DNA of 64,000 nucleotides from Streptomyces xylophagus. GTDB lineage: Bacteria > Actinomycetota > Actinomycetes > Streptomycetales > Streptomycetaceae. Position numbers and translations under genes: made by a program. Position 1 is the stretch's first letter. Each line of letters opens with the position of its first letter. Under the pieces are notes generated by a model. The model was not told the DNA's origin. It did no database searches and saw only the letters and a list, made by a program, of their open reading frames with translations. The stretch spans positions 310,001 through 374,000 of the forward strand of contig NZ_JNWO01000007.1 of the NCBI RefSeq assembly GCF_000716435.1, given 5' to 3'. Positions 1 through 9,322 of this stretch are shown here, one piece after another.

Positions 1-161
1 AGCCGGCCCAGCAGGTGCCCCGAGGGGTCCGGGCCGGTGAGGGCGGCAGCATCGCCGGCTTCGACCTCAAGGAACTCGGCATCGGCGCGGCCCTCATCGC
101 GGGCTCGGTGGGAGCGGCGTACCACTTCTCCCGCCGCCGCACCGGAGAGGACGGCGCCTGA
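1..161 (+). CDS. C-terminal part of a membrane-anchored secreted protein (5' end outside window)
   Basis: The frame is open from the first base to the TGA at 159-161 and gives about 52 residues. The visible part has a polar stretch, then a hydrophobic segment (IGAALIAGSVGAAYHF) followed by a basic tail, SRRRTGEDGA. That is a single membrane anchor with a positively charged cytoplasmic end. The same layout ends the protein at 258-764, on the other side of a shared terminator, and a class F sortase follows at 1097. No LPXTG-like motif can be seen in the part present. The function is unknown, and the true start and length lie upstream of the window. Confidence 0.7.
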   Translation, partial: PAQQVPRGVRAGEGGSIAGFDLKELGIGAALIAGSVGAAYHFSRRRTGEDGA

Positions 162-176
162 CCGCAGCACCACCCG

Positions 177-224
177 CACAGGCCTTCGCCCCGGAACCCA
201 AAAGGTCCGGGGCGAAGGCCTGTG
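177..224. terminator. Bidirectional intrinsic terminator
   Basis: An 18-bp perfect stem, CACAGGCCTTCGCCCCGG (177-194) against CCGGGGCGAAGGCCTGTG (207-224), encloses a 12-base loop. It lies between two convergent genes, so it can end transcription from both sides. There is no clear T-run, as is common in high-GC actinobacteria. Confidence 0.8.
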
Positions 225-257
225 GACGTGCGGTCGGATCTCCGAAGGGGGCGGAGG

Positions 258-764
258 TCAGATCCCGCGCTCGGTGCGGCGGCGCATCCAGAACACCCCG
301 CCGGCCAGGACGGCCGCGGCGACCAGGCCGCCGCCGATCGCCATGTCGGTCGGGGTCGCCCCGGTGGCGCTGCTGCCGCCGAGACCGCCGCGGACACCGC
401 CGATGACGGTGTAGGCGGAGTCACGGGTGAGCGAGGAACCGTTGGAGCAGCGGACCGTGATGCTGTACGCGCCGGGGGTGGCCGACCTGCTGATCCGGGC
501 CGTTCCGCTGGACGTCGTACCGGAGTTGTTGAGGAGGGACAGGTTGGCGGGGCGTTCGAACCCCGGTGAGGTGGCGATGGCGTTGCCGCCGCTGAAGCAG
601 CCGTCGACCGTGACGGTGAGCTGTCCGCCGCGGGCGATCACGCTGGGCAGGGCCAGAATGTTGCTGGGGCTGGCGCCCATGCCGTCCGCGACGGCCACCG
701 GGGCGGCGAGCCCCAGGACGGCCACCGCGGCACCGGCGGCAGCCAGGGCACGAGTAGTACGCAT
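258..764 (-). CDS. Small secreted protein with C-terminal membrane anchor
   Basis: A 168-residue protein. Residues 1-27 form a classical signal peptide (MRTTRALAAAGAAVAVLGLA, then an AVA-type cleavage site). The mature domain is small and beta-rich with two cysteines (near CFSGG and VRCSNG) that may form a disulfide. A Ser/Thr/Gly linker leads to a hydrophobic anchor (about residues 143-160) and the tail RRRTERGI. The start is ATG at 762-764, preceded by GGAGG. It lies next to a class F sortase (1097-1768), and its tripartite tail resembles a sorting signal without a clear LPXTG. The tail is also like that of the partial gene at 1-161. I know of no defined function; a sortase substrate or surface-exposed protein is plausible. 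Confidence 0.8.
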   Translation of the reverse strand: MRTTRALAAAGAAVAVLGLAAPVAVADGMGASPSNILALPSVIARGGQLTVTVDGCFSGGNAIATSPGFERPANLSLLNNSGTTSSGTARISRSATPGAYSITVRCSNGSSLTRDSAYTVIGGVRGGLGGSSATGATPTDMAIGGGLVAAAVLAGGVFWMRRRTERGI

Positions 765-1096
765 GTCATCCTCCGCGGAAGGCGCCCCGGGACCCGTCCC
801 CGGTCGATCGGCGAGAAAACGCCTCCCAGACAGACCCTCAGATGCCTTGCGCGCGCCCGCATTTCGAGAATGGTCCGTCCTGGTGAGAGGACACGCCGGG
901 GGAAAAGCGCACAATCGGATATTGCCGCAGGTCACGGACCGTCAGAAAATTCCTGTGAGCGTCAACTCGTATGGCGCACATAAGGATGTCCGGGCCACCC
1001 GTTCGCGCTTTCCCCGTCGCCGGTTCCGGCTTCGGGACTTAGCGTTCTCGTATGCGCGATTGACGTGGCGACGGCCGCGTCGAGAGGGGATGGCGA
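765..1096. other. Intergenic region between divergent genes, no gene seen
   Basis: This 332-bp gap separates the small secreted protein (minus strand) from the sortase (plus strand) and must hold both promoters. I see no convincing coding frame, RNA gene or strong palindrome, and could not assign -35/-10 boxes with confidence. Confidence 0.5.
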
Positions 1097-1768
1097 ATGT
1101 CTGCGTCCGAGCTGTCCGAGCTTGCCGAAGAGGAGGAGCGGCAGAAGAAGCGCGCCCCCTGGGGAGTGATAGCGCTTGTTCTGCTGACCGGTCTCGCGCT
1201 CATTCGGAATGGTTCGGGAGAGTTCGACGTGGGGCCGCCCCAGCCGGCGTCGGCCGCCGCCGCGGACGCCCGGACCGGCCACAGCACGTTCGGCAAGGTC
1301 CCGGCCCCGCTGCCGTACTCCGTCGCCGACCGGGTGCGGATTCCCGCGATCCGGGTCGACGCCCCGATCATGCCGGTGGGCCTGGACGCGGACGGCTGGG
1401 TCGGCGCGCCGCCGCCGGAGGACCCGAATCTGGCGGGCTGGTTCACCGGCGCCGTCTCCCCCGGCGAAAAGGGCACGGCGGTCGTCGTCGGCCATGTCGA
1501 CAACAAAATGGGCCCCGCCGTGTTCTACGGACTCGGGGCCCTCAAGAAGGGAAACCGCGTCGAGGTAGAGCGCAAGGACGGAAAGACGGCCGTGTTCGAG
1601 ATCTACGGCATCGAGGTCTTCGAGAAGAGCAACTTCCCCGGAGACCGCGTCTACGCCTCGAAGGGAACTCCGGAACTGCGTGTCATCACGTGCGGGGGCG
1701 GTTTCTCCAAGCAGAACGGCTACGACGGGAACGTCGTCGTCTTCGCCCGCCTGGTCGAGGTCCGCTGA
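1097..1768 (+). CDS. Class F sortase
   Basis: A 223-residue membrane-anchored transpeptidase-like enzyme. A charged N-terminus (EEEERQKKR) precedes one membrane segment at about residues 22-36, so the catalytic domain lies outside the cell. The sortase domain covers about 75-222 and has the catalytic histidine in VVVGHVD (His133) and the cysteine in VITCGGG (Cys199), followed by NVVVFA. This pattern is typical of the actinobacterial class F group, whose substrates are mostly unknown. ATG at 1097 is preceded by GAGGGG. The flanking small secreted proteins with charged C-terminal tails are candidate partners, though neither shows a canonical LPXTG/LAXTG motif. The class assignment is by motif and size. 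Confidence 0.88.
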   Translation: MSASELSELAEEEERQKKRAPWGVIALVLLTGLALIRNGSGEFDVGPPQPASAAAADARTGHSTFGKVPAPLPYSVADRVRIPAIRVDAPIMPVGLDADGWVGAPPPEDPNLAGWFTGAVSPGEKGTAVVVGHVDNKMGPAVFYGLGALKKGNRVEVERKDGKTAVFEIYGIEVFEKSNFPGDRVYASKGTPELRVITCGGGFSKQNGYDGNVVVFARLVEVR

Positions 1769-1799
1769 GCGTTTCCCCGACCGGGCGGGCGAAAATCCG

Positions 1800-2639
1800 T
1801 CAGGTGGTCCGGCGGCGCGGAATCGTCATGTGGTAGCCGGAGTCCAGCAGGTGCGGCAGATATTCACGCAGCGCCCGCACACTCTGGGAACGGTCGCCCC
1901 CGGCGTCGTGCGAGAGCACCACGACGCCGGGGGCGGCGCCGTCCTCGACCGCGTTGACGATGTGGCGGGTGCCGGGTGTGTCCCAGTCGAGGGTGTCGAC
2001 CGTCCAGGCGAGGGGTTCCATGCCCAGCTCGGAGCCGAGCTGGAAGGCGGCCCGGTTCCAGGCGCCGTAGGGGGCGCGGAACCACTGCGGGCGTTCCCCG
2101 TAGGCGTCCTCGATGACGTCGCTGGTCCGTTCCATCTCGGAGCGGATCTGACCACGGGTCAGCTTGGTCAGCAGGGGGTGCGACCAGGTGTGGTTGCCGA
2201 CGACGTGGCCTTCGTCGGACATGCGGGCCAGCAGGTCGCGGTTCCAGTCGGCCATCTCGCCGCACACGAAGAACGTGGCGCGGACGTCGTACTCGGCGAG
2301 GGTGTCCAGGATGTGCGGGGTGTAGCGGGGATCTGGTCCGTCGTCGAAGGTCAGGACCATGGTGTTGCCGCGTCCCGACATGCGCAGGAACGGTTCGTGC
2401 CGCACCGGGACGTGGGCGGGGGCGGCGTGGGGTGCGCCGTATCCGGCCACGGGCTGGAGGCGGTAGGAGGAGGGTTTGCGTGCGAGGCGCGGTGGGGGCC
2501 CGGCGGCGGGGGCGGCGGCTCGGACGGGGGCGTCGTCCGAGAGTCCGGAGTACAGCAGACCGGCGGTGCCGGCCGCCCCGACGGCAGCGGCGCCGGCGAG
2601 CAGGGCCCGTCGGCGCGTGAGCGACTGATCCTTCTTCAT
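1800..2639 (-). CDS. Secreted polysaccharide deacetylase (NodB/CE4 family)
   Basis: A 279-residue exported enzyme expected to remove N- or O-acetyl groups from chitin-like, peptidoglycan or other surface polysaccharide. The N-terminus TRRRALLAGAAAVGAAG (residues 8-24) looks like a twin-arginine or Sec signal. The NodB domain, about residues 93-275, has all the usual motifs: TFDDGPD (97-103, with the base and metal-binding aspartates), HTWSH (150-154, metal histidines), RAPYG (188-192) and LSHD near the end. The metal site therefore looks complete. It converges with the sortase gene, about 30 bp apart. The exact substrate cannot be told from sequence. Confidence 0.88.
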   Translation of the reverse strand: MKKDQSLTRRRALLAGAAAVGAAGTAGLLYSGLSDDAPVRAAAPAAGPPPRLARKPSSYRLQPVAGYGAPHAAPAHVPVRHEPFLRMSGRGNTMVLTFDDGPDPRYTPHILDTLAEYDVRATFFVCGEMADWNRDLLARMSDEGHVVGNHTWSHPLLTKLTRGQIRSEMERTSDVIEDAYGERPQWFRAPYGAWNRAAFQLGSELGMEPLAWTVDTLDWDTPGTRHIVNAVEDGAAPGVVVLSHDAGGDRSQSVRALREYLPHLLDSGYHMTIPRRRTT

Positions 2640-2730
2640 GACTCATCAGTCGCCCGGCGGGGCACCGCCGCCCCACGGCAACACCGGTGCGGCGGCAGGA
2701 AAACACCCGCCCGGCCCAGCGTTATCGCGC

Positions 2731-5700
2731 TCAGCGGCGCCGGACGAGGGGGAACGGCAGCGTCTCACGGATCGTCAGACCGGTGAGGAACATGACGAGT
2801 CGGTCGACACCGATGCCGAGACCGCCGGTGGGCGGCATCGCGTATTCGAGGGCGTCGAGGAAGTCCTCGTCCAGCTCCATCGCCTCGGGGTCTCCCCCGG
2901 CGGCGAGCAGCGACTGGGCGGTGAGCCGGCGGCGCTGTTCGACGGGGTCGGTCAGCTCGGAGTAGGCGGTGCCGAGTTCGGTGCCGAACGCGACCAGGTC
3001 CCAGCGTTCGGCGAGGCGCGGATCGGTGCGGTGCTGGCGGGTGAGCGGGGAGACGTCGGTCGGGAAGTCCTTGTAGAAGGTGGGCAGCCGGGTCGGCTCC
3101 TCCACCAGCCGCTCGTACATCTCCAGTACGACGTCCCCGCGACCGTCGTCGGCGCCGTACGGCACACCCGCACGGTCGCACAGCCGGTGCAGGCGGGCCA
3201 GTTCGGTGTCGGCGTCGATTTCCTCGCCCAGTGCCTCGGAGATCGCGCCGTGGACGGTCTTGACCGGCCACCGGCCCGAGATGTCGTACTCCTCGCCGTC
3301 CTTGCGGGCGACGGCGGAGCCGAAGGCGGCGGTGGCCGCGCCCTGGATCAGTTCGCGGACGAGGTCGAGCATCACGTCGTAGTCGGCGTACGCCTGGTAG
3401 GCCTCCAGCATCGTGAACTCGGGGTTGTGCTTGTAGGAGACGCCCTCGTTGCGGAAGGTGCGGCCCATCTCGAAGACCTTCTCCATGCCGCCGACGCAGA
3501 GCCGTTTGAGGTACAGCTCGGGGGCGATGCGCAGGTAGAGGTCGAGGTCGTAGGCGTTGATGTGGGTCGTGAAGGGACGGGCGTTGGCGCCGCCGTGGAT
3601 CTGTTGCAGCATCGGAGTCTCGACCTCCAGGTACCCGCGCTCCAACAGGCCCTGACGCAGGGCCTGTACGGCGGTGGAGCGGGCCCGGACCACATCGCGC
3701 GCGGCGGGGCTCGCGACGAGGTCGAGGTAGCGCATGCGGACCTTGGCCTCGGGGTCGGTGAGGCCCCGGTGTTTGTCGGGCAGCGGGCGCAGGCACTTGC
3801 CGGTGAGCTGCCAGGAGGTGACGAAGACGGTGGGCTCGCCCTTGTCGCTGGTGCCCGCGCGGCCGGTGGCGGTGATGTGGTCGCCGATGTCGGTGTCGGC
3901 GGTGAAGCGGTCGAGGTCGGGGCCCGACTCGGCGCGGGTGAGGGCGAGTTGGTGGTCGCCGGACCAGTCGCGCAGGGTGAGGAAGACGATGCCGCCGAGG
4001 TCGCGCACCCGCATGACCCGCCCGGCGACGGTGACTTGGTCCCCCGCGCGGACCTCGGCGAGGGTGTGGGTGCGCTGTGGGATGCCGACCGGGTAGGGGT
4101 CGGTGCCGGTGGCGCGGAGGCGGTCGAGCTTGTGGTGCCGGACGCGGACCTGTTCGGGCAGGCCGCTGTCCGGGCCGTCGGCCTGGTCCTCGCTGTCGAG
4201 GCCGAGCGCCGACAAGGACGGCAGACCCGCCGTGGTCGCGGGCCGCTGTCCGCTCGTCTGGTGCCCCTTTCCCCAGAGTTGGCGCAGCGACGGTACGGAG
4301 ACGAAGCCCTCGGCGATGCCGGAGGCGAGGCTGATGCGGGCCAGGGAGGCGGTCTCGCCGTAGCAGATGAAGCGGGGGTACCACTCGGGGTGGTACTTGG
4401 CGTTGGAGCGGTAAAGGGCCTCCAGTTGCCACCACTTGGAGAAGAACAGCAGCAGGCGGCGCCACAGGCGCAGGACCGGTCCCGCGCCGATGCGGGCGCC
4501 CTCCTCGAAGGCCGAGCGGAAGACGGCGAAGTTGAGGGAGATGCGGTGGACGCCCAACTTCGGTGCGGTGGCGCAGAGTTCGGCGACCATGAACTCCATG
4601 ACGCCGTTGGGGGCGGTGCGGTCGCGGCGCATCAGGTCGAGGGAGACGCCGTCGGTGCCCCAGGGGACGAGGGAGAGCAGGGCGAGCAACTTGCCGTCCT
4701 CGCCGAGGGCTTCGACGAGGAGGCAGTCGCCGTCGGCCGGGTCGCCGAGGCGGTCCAGGGCCATGGAGAAGCCGCGTTCGGTCTCCGTGTCGCGCCAGGC
4801 GTCGGCGCGGTTGACCACCTCCTCCATCTCGGCGTCGGTGAGGGTGGCGTGGCGGCGGATGCGGCAGGTGGCACCGGCGCGCCGGACTCGGCCCACGGCT
4901 TGCCGGGTGACGCGCATGTCGCGGCCGGCGAGGTCGAAGTCGGCGACGTGCAGGATGGCCTCGTCGCCGAGTTGGAGGGCGCCGAGTCCGGCTCGGGCGA
5001 AGGCTCTGGCGCCGTCCTCGGAGGCGCCCATCACGGCGGGGGCCCAGGCGTGGCGGCGGGCCAGGTCGAGCCAGGCGGCGATGGCGTGCGGCCAGGCCTC
5101 GCGGTCGCCGACCGGGTCGCCGCTGGCGAGGCAGACACCGGCTTCGACGCGGTAGGTGACGGCGGCCTTGCCGCTGGGCGAGAAGACGACGGCCTTGTCG
5201 CGCCGGGTGGCGAAGTAACCGAGGGAGTCCTGGCCGCCGTAGGCCTTCAGGAGGGCGCGGATGCGGTCCTCCTCGTCGCCGTGCAGGGCCGCTTCGAGGC
5301 GTTGGGAGCGGAAGAGGACGGTGGCCGCGTTGAGGAGGGCGAGCGCGCCGAACAGGCCGAGCAGGAAGGACACGGCTCGGGGCGTGCGGCCGCTGAAGGA
5401 GCGGCCGGAGACCAGGCCGCCGCAGACCCGGTCGGCGGCCCAGCCCAGATGCTGGCTCTCGGGGAGCGTGCCGGGGAACAGGGAGACCAGCCCCCAGCCG
5501 GCCAGGATCGCGACGGCGAGTCCGGCGAACAGGACGGCGAGGGCCCGTCGTACGGCCGCGCGGCGGGACGCGGCGTAGAACTGCCTGCGGGCCACGATCA
5601 GCAGGACCAGCAGCAGGGCGCACACGACGAGGGACGGGAGGGACTCGGCGTAGAGGCCGAGGGCCACGCCGAGGACGTCGGTCAGGACGAGCAGGCCGAG

Positions 5701-6003
5701 GTAGACGACGACCAGCCACCAGGCGATCTTCTTGCGGGCGCCGGTAGCGGCGGCCAGCAGGAACAGGAAGACCGCGTAGGCGAGGTTGGCGCTGACGGGG
5801 ACGATGAGGAGGTCCAGGAAGCGGACCACGGGGCGCAGGGCGCGGCGCAGCGGGGCGATGAAGGCCAGCAGGACGCAGAGCAGGCCGAGGGCGCCGAAGA
5901 AGGTCGCGAAGCCCTCGGGCACCCTGCTGAGGAAGCCGTTGCCGGGCGGTCGTATCGGAGCCTTGGTGTCCTTGGACCCGGGCGCCTCCACGGTGGCAGT
6001 CAT
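2731..6003 (-). CDS. lysX: Bifunctional lysylphosphatidylglycerol synthetase / lysine-tRNA ligase
   Basis: A two-domain protein of about 1,090 residues. The N-terminal half has several membrane segments and then a DUF2156/MprF-type aminoacyl-transferase domain. The C-terminal half is a class II lysyl-tRNA synthetase: an OB-fold ([19 protein letters not shown]), motif 2 ([14 protein letters not shown]) and motif 3 ([12 protein letters not shown]). In mycobacterial LysX this fusion charges tRNA-Lys and passes lysine to phosphatidylglycerol, which lowers surface negative charge and protects against cationic peptides. I chose the ATG at 6001-6003 (MTATVEAPG); an upstream in-frame start would overlap the divergent stress-protein gene. 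It is a second lysS-like gene beside any housekeeping copy elsewhere. The assignment is secure from domain order and length. Confidence 0.93.
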   Translation of the reverse strand: MTATVEAPGSKDTKAPIRPPGNGFLSRVPEGFATFFGALGLLCVLLAFIAPLRRALRPVVRFLDLLIVPVSANLAYAVFLFLLAAATGARKKIAWWLVVVYLGLLVLTDVLGVALGLYAESLPSLVVCALLLVLLIVARRQFYAASRRAAVRRALAVLFAGLAVAILAGWGLVSLFPGTLPESQHLGWAADRVCGGLVSGRSFSGRTPRAVSFLLGLFGALALLNAATVLFRSQRLEAALHGDEEDRIRALLKAYGGQDSLGYFATRRDKAVVFSPSGKAAVTYRVEAGVCLASGDPVGDREAWPHAIAAWLDLARRHAWAPAVMGASEDGARAFARAGLGALQLGDEAILHVADFDLAGRDMRVTRQAVGRVRRAGATCRIRRHATLTDAEMEEVVNRADAWRDTETERGFSMALDRLGDPADGDCLLVEALGEDGKLLALLSLVPWGTDGVSLDLMRRDRTAPNGVMEFMVAELCATAPKLGVHRISLNFAVFRSAFEEGARIGAGPVLRLWRRLLLFFSKWWQLEALYRSNAKYHPEWYPRFICYGETASLARISLASGIAEGFVSVPSLRQLWGKGHQTSGQRPATTAGLPSLSALGLDSEDQADGPDSGLPEQVRVRHHKLDRLRATGTDPYPVGIPQRTHTLAEVRAGDQVTVAGRVMRVRDLGGIVFLTLRDWSGDHQLALTRAESGPDLDRFTADTDIGDHITATGRAGTSDKGEPTVFVTSWQLTGKCLRPLPDKHRGLTDPEAKVRMRYLDLVASPAARDVVRARSTAVQALRQGLLERGYLEVETPMLQQIHGGANARPFTTHINAYDLDLYLRIAPELYLKRLCVGGMEKVFEMGRTFRNEGVSYKHNPEFTMLEAYQAYADYDVMLDLVRELIQGAATAAFGSAVARKDGEEYDISGRWPVKTVHGAISEALGEEIDADTELARLHRLCDRAGVPYGADDGRGDVVLEMYERLVEEPTRLPTFYKDFPTDVSPLTRQHRTDPRLAERWDLVAFGTELGTAYSELTDPVEQRRRLTAQSLLAAGGDPEAMELDEDFLDALEYAMPPTGGLGIGVDRLVMFLTGLTIRETLPFPLVRRR

Positions 6004-6093
6004 GCTTCCGACTGTAGGAACAGGGCGGTCCGCGCGCCCGTCGAGAACTCCCAGGAGGGTCCGGGACCTGCGGGTTCCGATAGCCTCACAGCC

Positions 6094-6555
6094 GTGACGG
6101 AACAGCACTCAACTCAGTTCGAACGGGGCACGGACGGGCCGAAGGTCATCGTCGCCGGAGTGGACGGCTCCGAGTCCTCGTTCCGGGCCGCGGCATATGC
6201 CGCTGGCCTGGCCCGACGGCAGCACGCGCTGCTCGCCATGGTGTACGTGCAGCCGGTGCTGGCGGCGGGCGCGGCCATGGGGGCACCGGTCGCCGAGACG
6301 ACCGACGAGATCGCCGAGGACCTCGTCGCCCAGATCCGTCAGGAGACCGAGCGGGTCAAGGGGATATTCGACATCCGCTGGGAGTTCCACACGTTCCGCG
6401 GCGACCCGTACGGCGGCCTGGTGAAGGCGGCCGACCAGCTCAAGGCCGACGCGGTCGTCGTCGGCGCCTCCGAACAGGCCGGCCACCGGATCATCGGGTC
6501 GGTCGCGGTGCGGTTGGTGAAGGCGGGGCGGTGGCCGGTGACGGTGGTGCCGTAA
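6094..6555 (+). CDS. Universal stress protein (UspA family)
   Basis: A 153-residue single-domain protein starting at GTG 6094. It has the Usp fold signatures: the N-terminal strand [12 protein letters not shown], and the ATP-binding-type C-terminal motif [33 protein letters not shown], reading as G-2x-G-9x-G(S)-like with some drift. The family consists of cytoplasmic dimers that bind ATP or other small ligands under stress or stationary phase. It is divergent from lysX with only about 90 bp between them, so the two promoters probably overlap. The specific role is not deducible. Confidence 0.85.
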   Translation: MTEQHSTQFERGTDGPKVIVAGVDGSESSFRAAAYAAGLARRQHALLAMVYVQPVLAAGAAMGAPVAETTDEIAEDLVAQIRQETERVKGIFDIRWEFHTFRGDPYGGLVKAADQLKADAVVVGASEQAGHRIIGSVAVRLVKAGRWPVTVVP

Positions 6556-6582
6556 GGAGCCATCGGGAGCCGCAAGGCGCCG

Positions 6583-7410
6583 TCAGAGGGAGCGCAGGAA
6601 CTGCCCGAGGATCTCGTTGAACTCCTCGGGCTTCTCCATGTTCGGGTAGTGGCCGACCCCCTCGATCGTCACCGCGCGGCCGTTCGGGACCGTGTCGGTG
6701 AAGCGTTGCGCCATGGCGATGCTGTCGGGCCAGTCGAGGGCACCGTGGATCGCGAGGACGGGGACGTCCAGCTTCGGGACGCGGGACCACGGGTCGGCCA
6801 GGGGGACGTACCAGTCCTGCTCGCCGGGTGTGTGCTTGGAGAGCGTGTGCGCGGTCAGTTCACGTAGGCGTCGGAGAACGGACGGGGAGACCTCGTCCAC
6901 CGTGCGCCGCGGGCCCGCCACGCCCCGCGTGAACTGGTCGAGCCAGCCCGCGATGTCGCCGGCACCCAGCAACTGCGCGGCGCGGGCCTGGTGTTCCAGC
7001 AGGTGCGGGTCGGTGTACTCGAACGCGCTGGTGCCGGCGCCCGACACTACGACCGCTCGGACCAGTTCGGGGTGTTCCAGCGTGGTGTCGGTGGCGACGG
7101 CCGCGCCCATGCACAGGCCGACGAGGACCGCGGGCCCGAGGTCCAGGTGGCGCAGCAGATCCGCGAGGTCGTCGGCCCAGCGGAACGGCCCGCTCGCGTT
7201 GGCGGAGAAGCCGTGGCCGCGGATGTCGGGCGCGATGACGCGGAAGTCGCGGGCGAGGGCCGGTATCTGGTCGTCGAAGACGCGATGGTCGGCGAAGCCG
7301 GAGTGGAGGAGGACCACGGGGGTGCCGGTGCCCACGTCACGGTAGGCAAGGTCCCCGTCGGCAGATGCGAAGAAGCTCAGTTCCGAAGCAAGTTCCGAAG
7401 CAGCTGTCAT
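6583..7410 (-). CDS. Alpha/beta-fold hydrolase
   Basis: A 275-residue cytoplasmic hydrolase. Visible motifs are the oxyanion-hole segment LLHSGFADHRVF, a nucleophile elbow reading VGLCMGAAVA (cysteine in the usual serine position), an acid in the region of DWPDS, and the catalytic histidine in GVGHYPNMEKP near the end. The nucleophile elbow G-L-C-M-G is unusual, because most members have G-x-S-x-G; a few hydrolases such as dienelactone hydrolases use Cys. It is divergent from a MarR regulator, and the gap carries repeated motifs, so it is probably the regulator's target. The substrate is unknown. The start is ATG 7408-7410, and the operator overlaps it. Confidence 0.85.
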   Translation of the reverse strand: MTAASELASELSFFASADGDLAYRDVGTGTPVVLLHSGFADHRVFDDQIPALARDFRVIAPDIRGHGFSANASGPFRWADDLADLLRHLDLGPAVLVGLCMGAAVATDTTLEHPELVRAVVVSGAGTSAFEYTDPHLLEHQARAAQLLGAGDIAGWLDQFTRGVAGPRRTVDEVSPSVLRRLRELTAHTLSKHTPGEQDWYVPLADPWSRVPKLDVPVLAIHGALDWPDSIAMAQRFTDTVPNGRAVTIEGVGHYPNMEKPEEFNEILGQFLRSL

Positions 7411-7458
7411 GACAACCAAGGTGTCATCTTTGAGGAGGGTTGGCAACCCAGGTGTCAT
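7405..7458. promoter_or_regulatory. Candidate MarR operators in divergent promoter
   Basis: Two near-identical 15-bp direct repeats, CAACCAAGGTGTCAT (7413-7427) and CAACCCAGGTGTCAT (7444-7458), lie 31 bp apart, close to three helical turns. The first sits in an inverted repeat, ATGACA (7409-7414) with TGTCAT (7422-7427), and TGTCATGACA (7405-7414) is a perfect palindrome. The position between the hydrolase and MarR genes fits autoregulation. Binding itself is inferred. Confidence 0.55.
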
Positions 7459-7467
7459 GATGAGCGC

Positions 7468-7953
7468 GTGAACGACTCCGCTTCCCCGGGCCCCGCTCCC
7501 CTCTCCCCCGACGAACTCGGCCACCGCCTCACCGAGGTGTTCGACCTCGTCGGCCCGCTCTACCGGCGCGCGGCGCGCAAGGTGGAGCAGGCCGAACCGG
7601 TCGAGGGCGTGTCCGCGGGCGTGCGCGCCGTGCTGAACCTGCTGCGCCTGCACGGGCCCATGACGGTTCCTCAGATGGGCCGCGACCAGGCGCTGAGCCG
7701 GCAGTTCGTGCAGCGCATGGTCAACGACGCGGCGGCGCACGGCTGGGTCGAGAGCGTGCCGAACCCCGCGCACCAGCGGTCCTCCCTGATCCGGCTGACC
7801 GACACCGGCCGGTCGACGATCACCGCCGTGCTGGGCCGCGAGCACCATCTGATGCGGCAGGTCGGCGGCGAGCTGACGGAGGACGACGTACGCGCGTGTG
7901 CACGGGTGCTCACGCAGATGCTCGCCACCTTCGCCCACGTCGACGTGGACTGA
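7468..7953 (+). CDS. MarR-family transcriptional regulator
   Basis: A 161-residue winged-helix regulator starting at GTG 7468. No good ribosome binding site is visible, so the message may be leaderless. The central wHTH reads as RAVLNLLRLHGPMTVPQMGRDQ, then a recognition helix around SRQFVQRMVNDAAAHGWVES, and a beta-wing with NPAHQRSSLIRLTDTGR. This is the typical MarR pattern, with flanking helices for dimerisation. It is divergent from the alpha/beta hydrolase at 6583-7410, and the repeats at 7405-7458 probably bind this protein. Such pairs usually respond to a small aromatic or oxidant; no ligand can be named from sequence. Confidence 0.88.
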   Translation: MNDSASPGPAPLSPDELGHRLTEVFDLVGPLYRRAARKVEQAEPVEGVSAGVRAVLNLLRLHGPMTVPQMGRDQALSRQFVQRMVNDAAAHGWVESVPNPAHQRSSLIRLTDTGRSTITAVLGREHHLMRQVGGELTEDDVRACARVLTQMLATFAHVDVD

Positions 7954-7960
7954 GCCCTCC

Positions 7961-9100
7961 CTACTTCCCCATCACCAGCCCGTCCTTCGCCGCGCCCCTG
8001 CTGAGCACCACCTCGCGGATGCGGTCGCGGTCGCCGGTCAGTTCGGCGCCCTGGGCGATCGCCTGGTTGACGTCGACGACCCGGCCCGCGTCGATGTCGA
8101 ACAGCTGTGGGACGAACTCCGCCTTCGTCACCTCCCAGCGGCCGCCGGGGCGGGTGGGCGGTACGAAGGTGAAGCGGCCGAGGGTGCTCTCGTTGCCGCC
8201 GGGGTCCTGGGTGCCGGCGTTGTCGTACATCTCGCCGGCGATCTGGTCGCCGAGCCCGTAGACGACCCAGGTGCCGTTGACCTTCTCGTACGCCTGCGGG
8301 GTGTGGGCATGGGTGCCGAGGATCAGGTCGATGTCGGGGCGGCCGTCGGTGCGGGCGGCGGTGAGGTCCCCGGCGAGCGCCCACTGCTGCGGATCGGGCG
8401 CGTCCTGGCCCTGTGTGCCCCAGCGCAGGGACACGACGACCACGTCGGCGCCCGCCTGCCGGGCGGCCCGGGCGTCGGCGAGGATGCGGGCGGGGTCGGC
8501 GAGGTTGACGGCCCAGGGCTCGGCCTGCGGGAGCGGGGCCGGGTTCGTGTCGGCGGTGTAGGCGAGGTGGGCGACCTTCGCCGGGCCGGCGCGCAGCAGG
8601 GTGACCGTGTGCGCCTCGGCCTCGGTGCGCGCCGTTCCCGCGTGCCGTACGCCGGCCCCGTCGAGGGTGTCGAGGGTGCGCTGGATGCCGGCGGCGCCGT
8701 CGTCGAGGCTGTGGTCGGACGCGGTGGAGCAGCTGTCGTAGCCGGTCGCGGCGAGGCCCTGGGCCTCCTCGGGCGGGGAGTCGAAAACCGGGGAGCCCGT
8801 GCGGTCGCCGTACACGCTCTCGATGTGACACAGCGCCAGATCGGCGCGGGAGACGACGGGTTGGATCCCGGCGAGCATCGGGCGGAAGTCGTAGCCGGTG
8901 CCGCCGGCGTCGAAGCGGGCGCGGTCGAGGACGGCGCTGTGCGGGAGGATGTCGCCGGCGGCGACGAGGGTGAAGCCGCGGGCGGCGGGCGGTGCCGGAC
9001 GGCCGGAGGACTTCGCGGTGTGGTGCTGGGACTGGCAGGCTGCGGCCGCGGTGAGAATGCCCGCCAGGGCAACGGCCACCTGACGTCTGCGTGCGATCAT
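7961..9100 (-). CDS. CapA-family (poly-gamma-glutamate-type) lipoprotein phosphoesterase-like protein
   Basis: A 379-residue lipoprotein: basic N-terminus, hydrophobic segment and lipobox TAAAAC. The rest is a CapA/metallophosphatase-like domain with AGDILPH near the start, SRADLALCHIES, and GTHAHTPQAYE (metal-binding histidines). The family takes its name from Bacillus CapA, which takes part in poly-gamma-glutamate export. In actinobacteria most members stand alone, as here, and their function is unclear. No capB/capC genes are nearby, so poly-gamma-glutamate synthesis is not supported. I chose ATG 9098-9100, preceded by GGGGTG; a TTG one codon upstream is less likely. It converges with the marR gene, 7 bp apart. 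Confidence 0.83.
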   Translation of the reverse strand: MIARRRQVAVALAGILTAAAACQSQHHTAKSSGRPAPPAARGFTLVAAGDILPHSAVLDRARFDAGGTGYDFRPMLAGIQPVVSRADLALCHIESVYGDRTGSPVFDSPPEEAQGLAATGYDSCSTASDHSLDDGAAGIQRTLDTLDGAGVRHAGTARTEAEAHTVTLLRAGPAKVAHLAYTADTNPAPLPQAEPWAVNLADPARILADARAARQAGADVVVVSLRWGTQGQDAPDPQQWALAGDLTAARTDGRPDIDLILGTHAHTPQAYEKVNGTWVVYGLGDQIAGEMYDNAGTQDPGGNESTLGRFTFVPPTRPGGRWEVTKAEFVPQLFDIDAGRVVDVNQAIAQGAELTGDRDRIREVVLSRGAAKDGLVMGK

Positions 9101-9322
9101 CAATTCACCCCACTGTGGTCATATTTACCCACCAATAGGTATGAACTTCACCGCCCCCGCAAACGACTTCCCGCACCTGATGACCCGTCCGGTGTGCGCG
9201 GGCGGGGTAACACCGGGTGACGCGGACCGTTCGTCGCACCGTTCGTCGACGCGATCGACCGTCCGCCGCAGTGCCCTGTGCGCCCCCTGTCCCCGGACGG
9301 CCCCCTGCGATGCCATACGGCC

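Noticed and set aside
2638..6093. A long plus-strand reading frame over lysX and into the stress protein gene
   Set aside because: It is the complement of the lysX coding strand. High GC3 removes stop codons from the antisense frame, and only the last 153 codons (from GTG 6094) form a real protein.
7961..9100. Poly-gamma-glutamate synthesis gene set
   Set aside because: Only a CapA-like gene is present; capB, capC and capE are absent.
9206..9235. A possible ECF promoter upstream of the sigma factor gene (GGTAAC ... CGTC)
   Set aside because: The spacing is about 20 bp, longer than the 16-17 bp normal for ECF promoters, and the boxes are weak.
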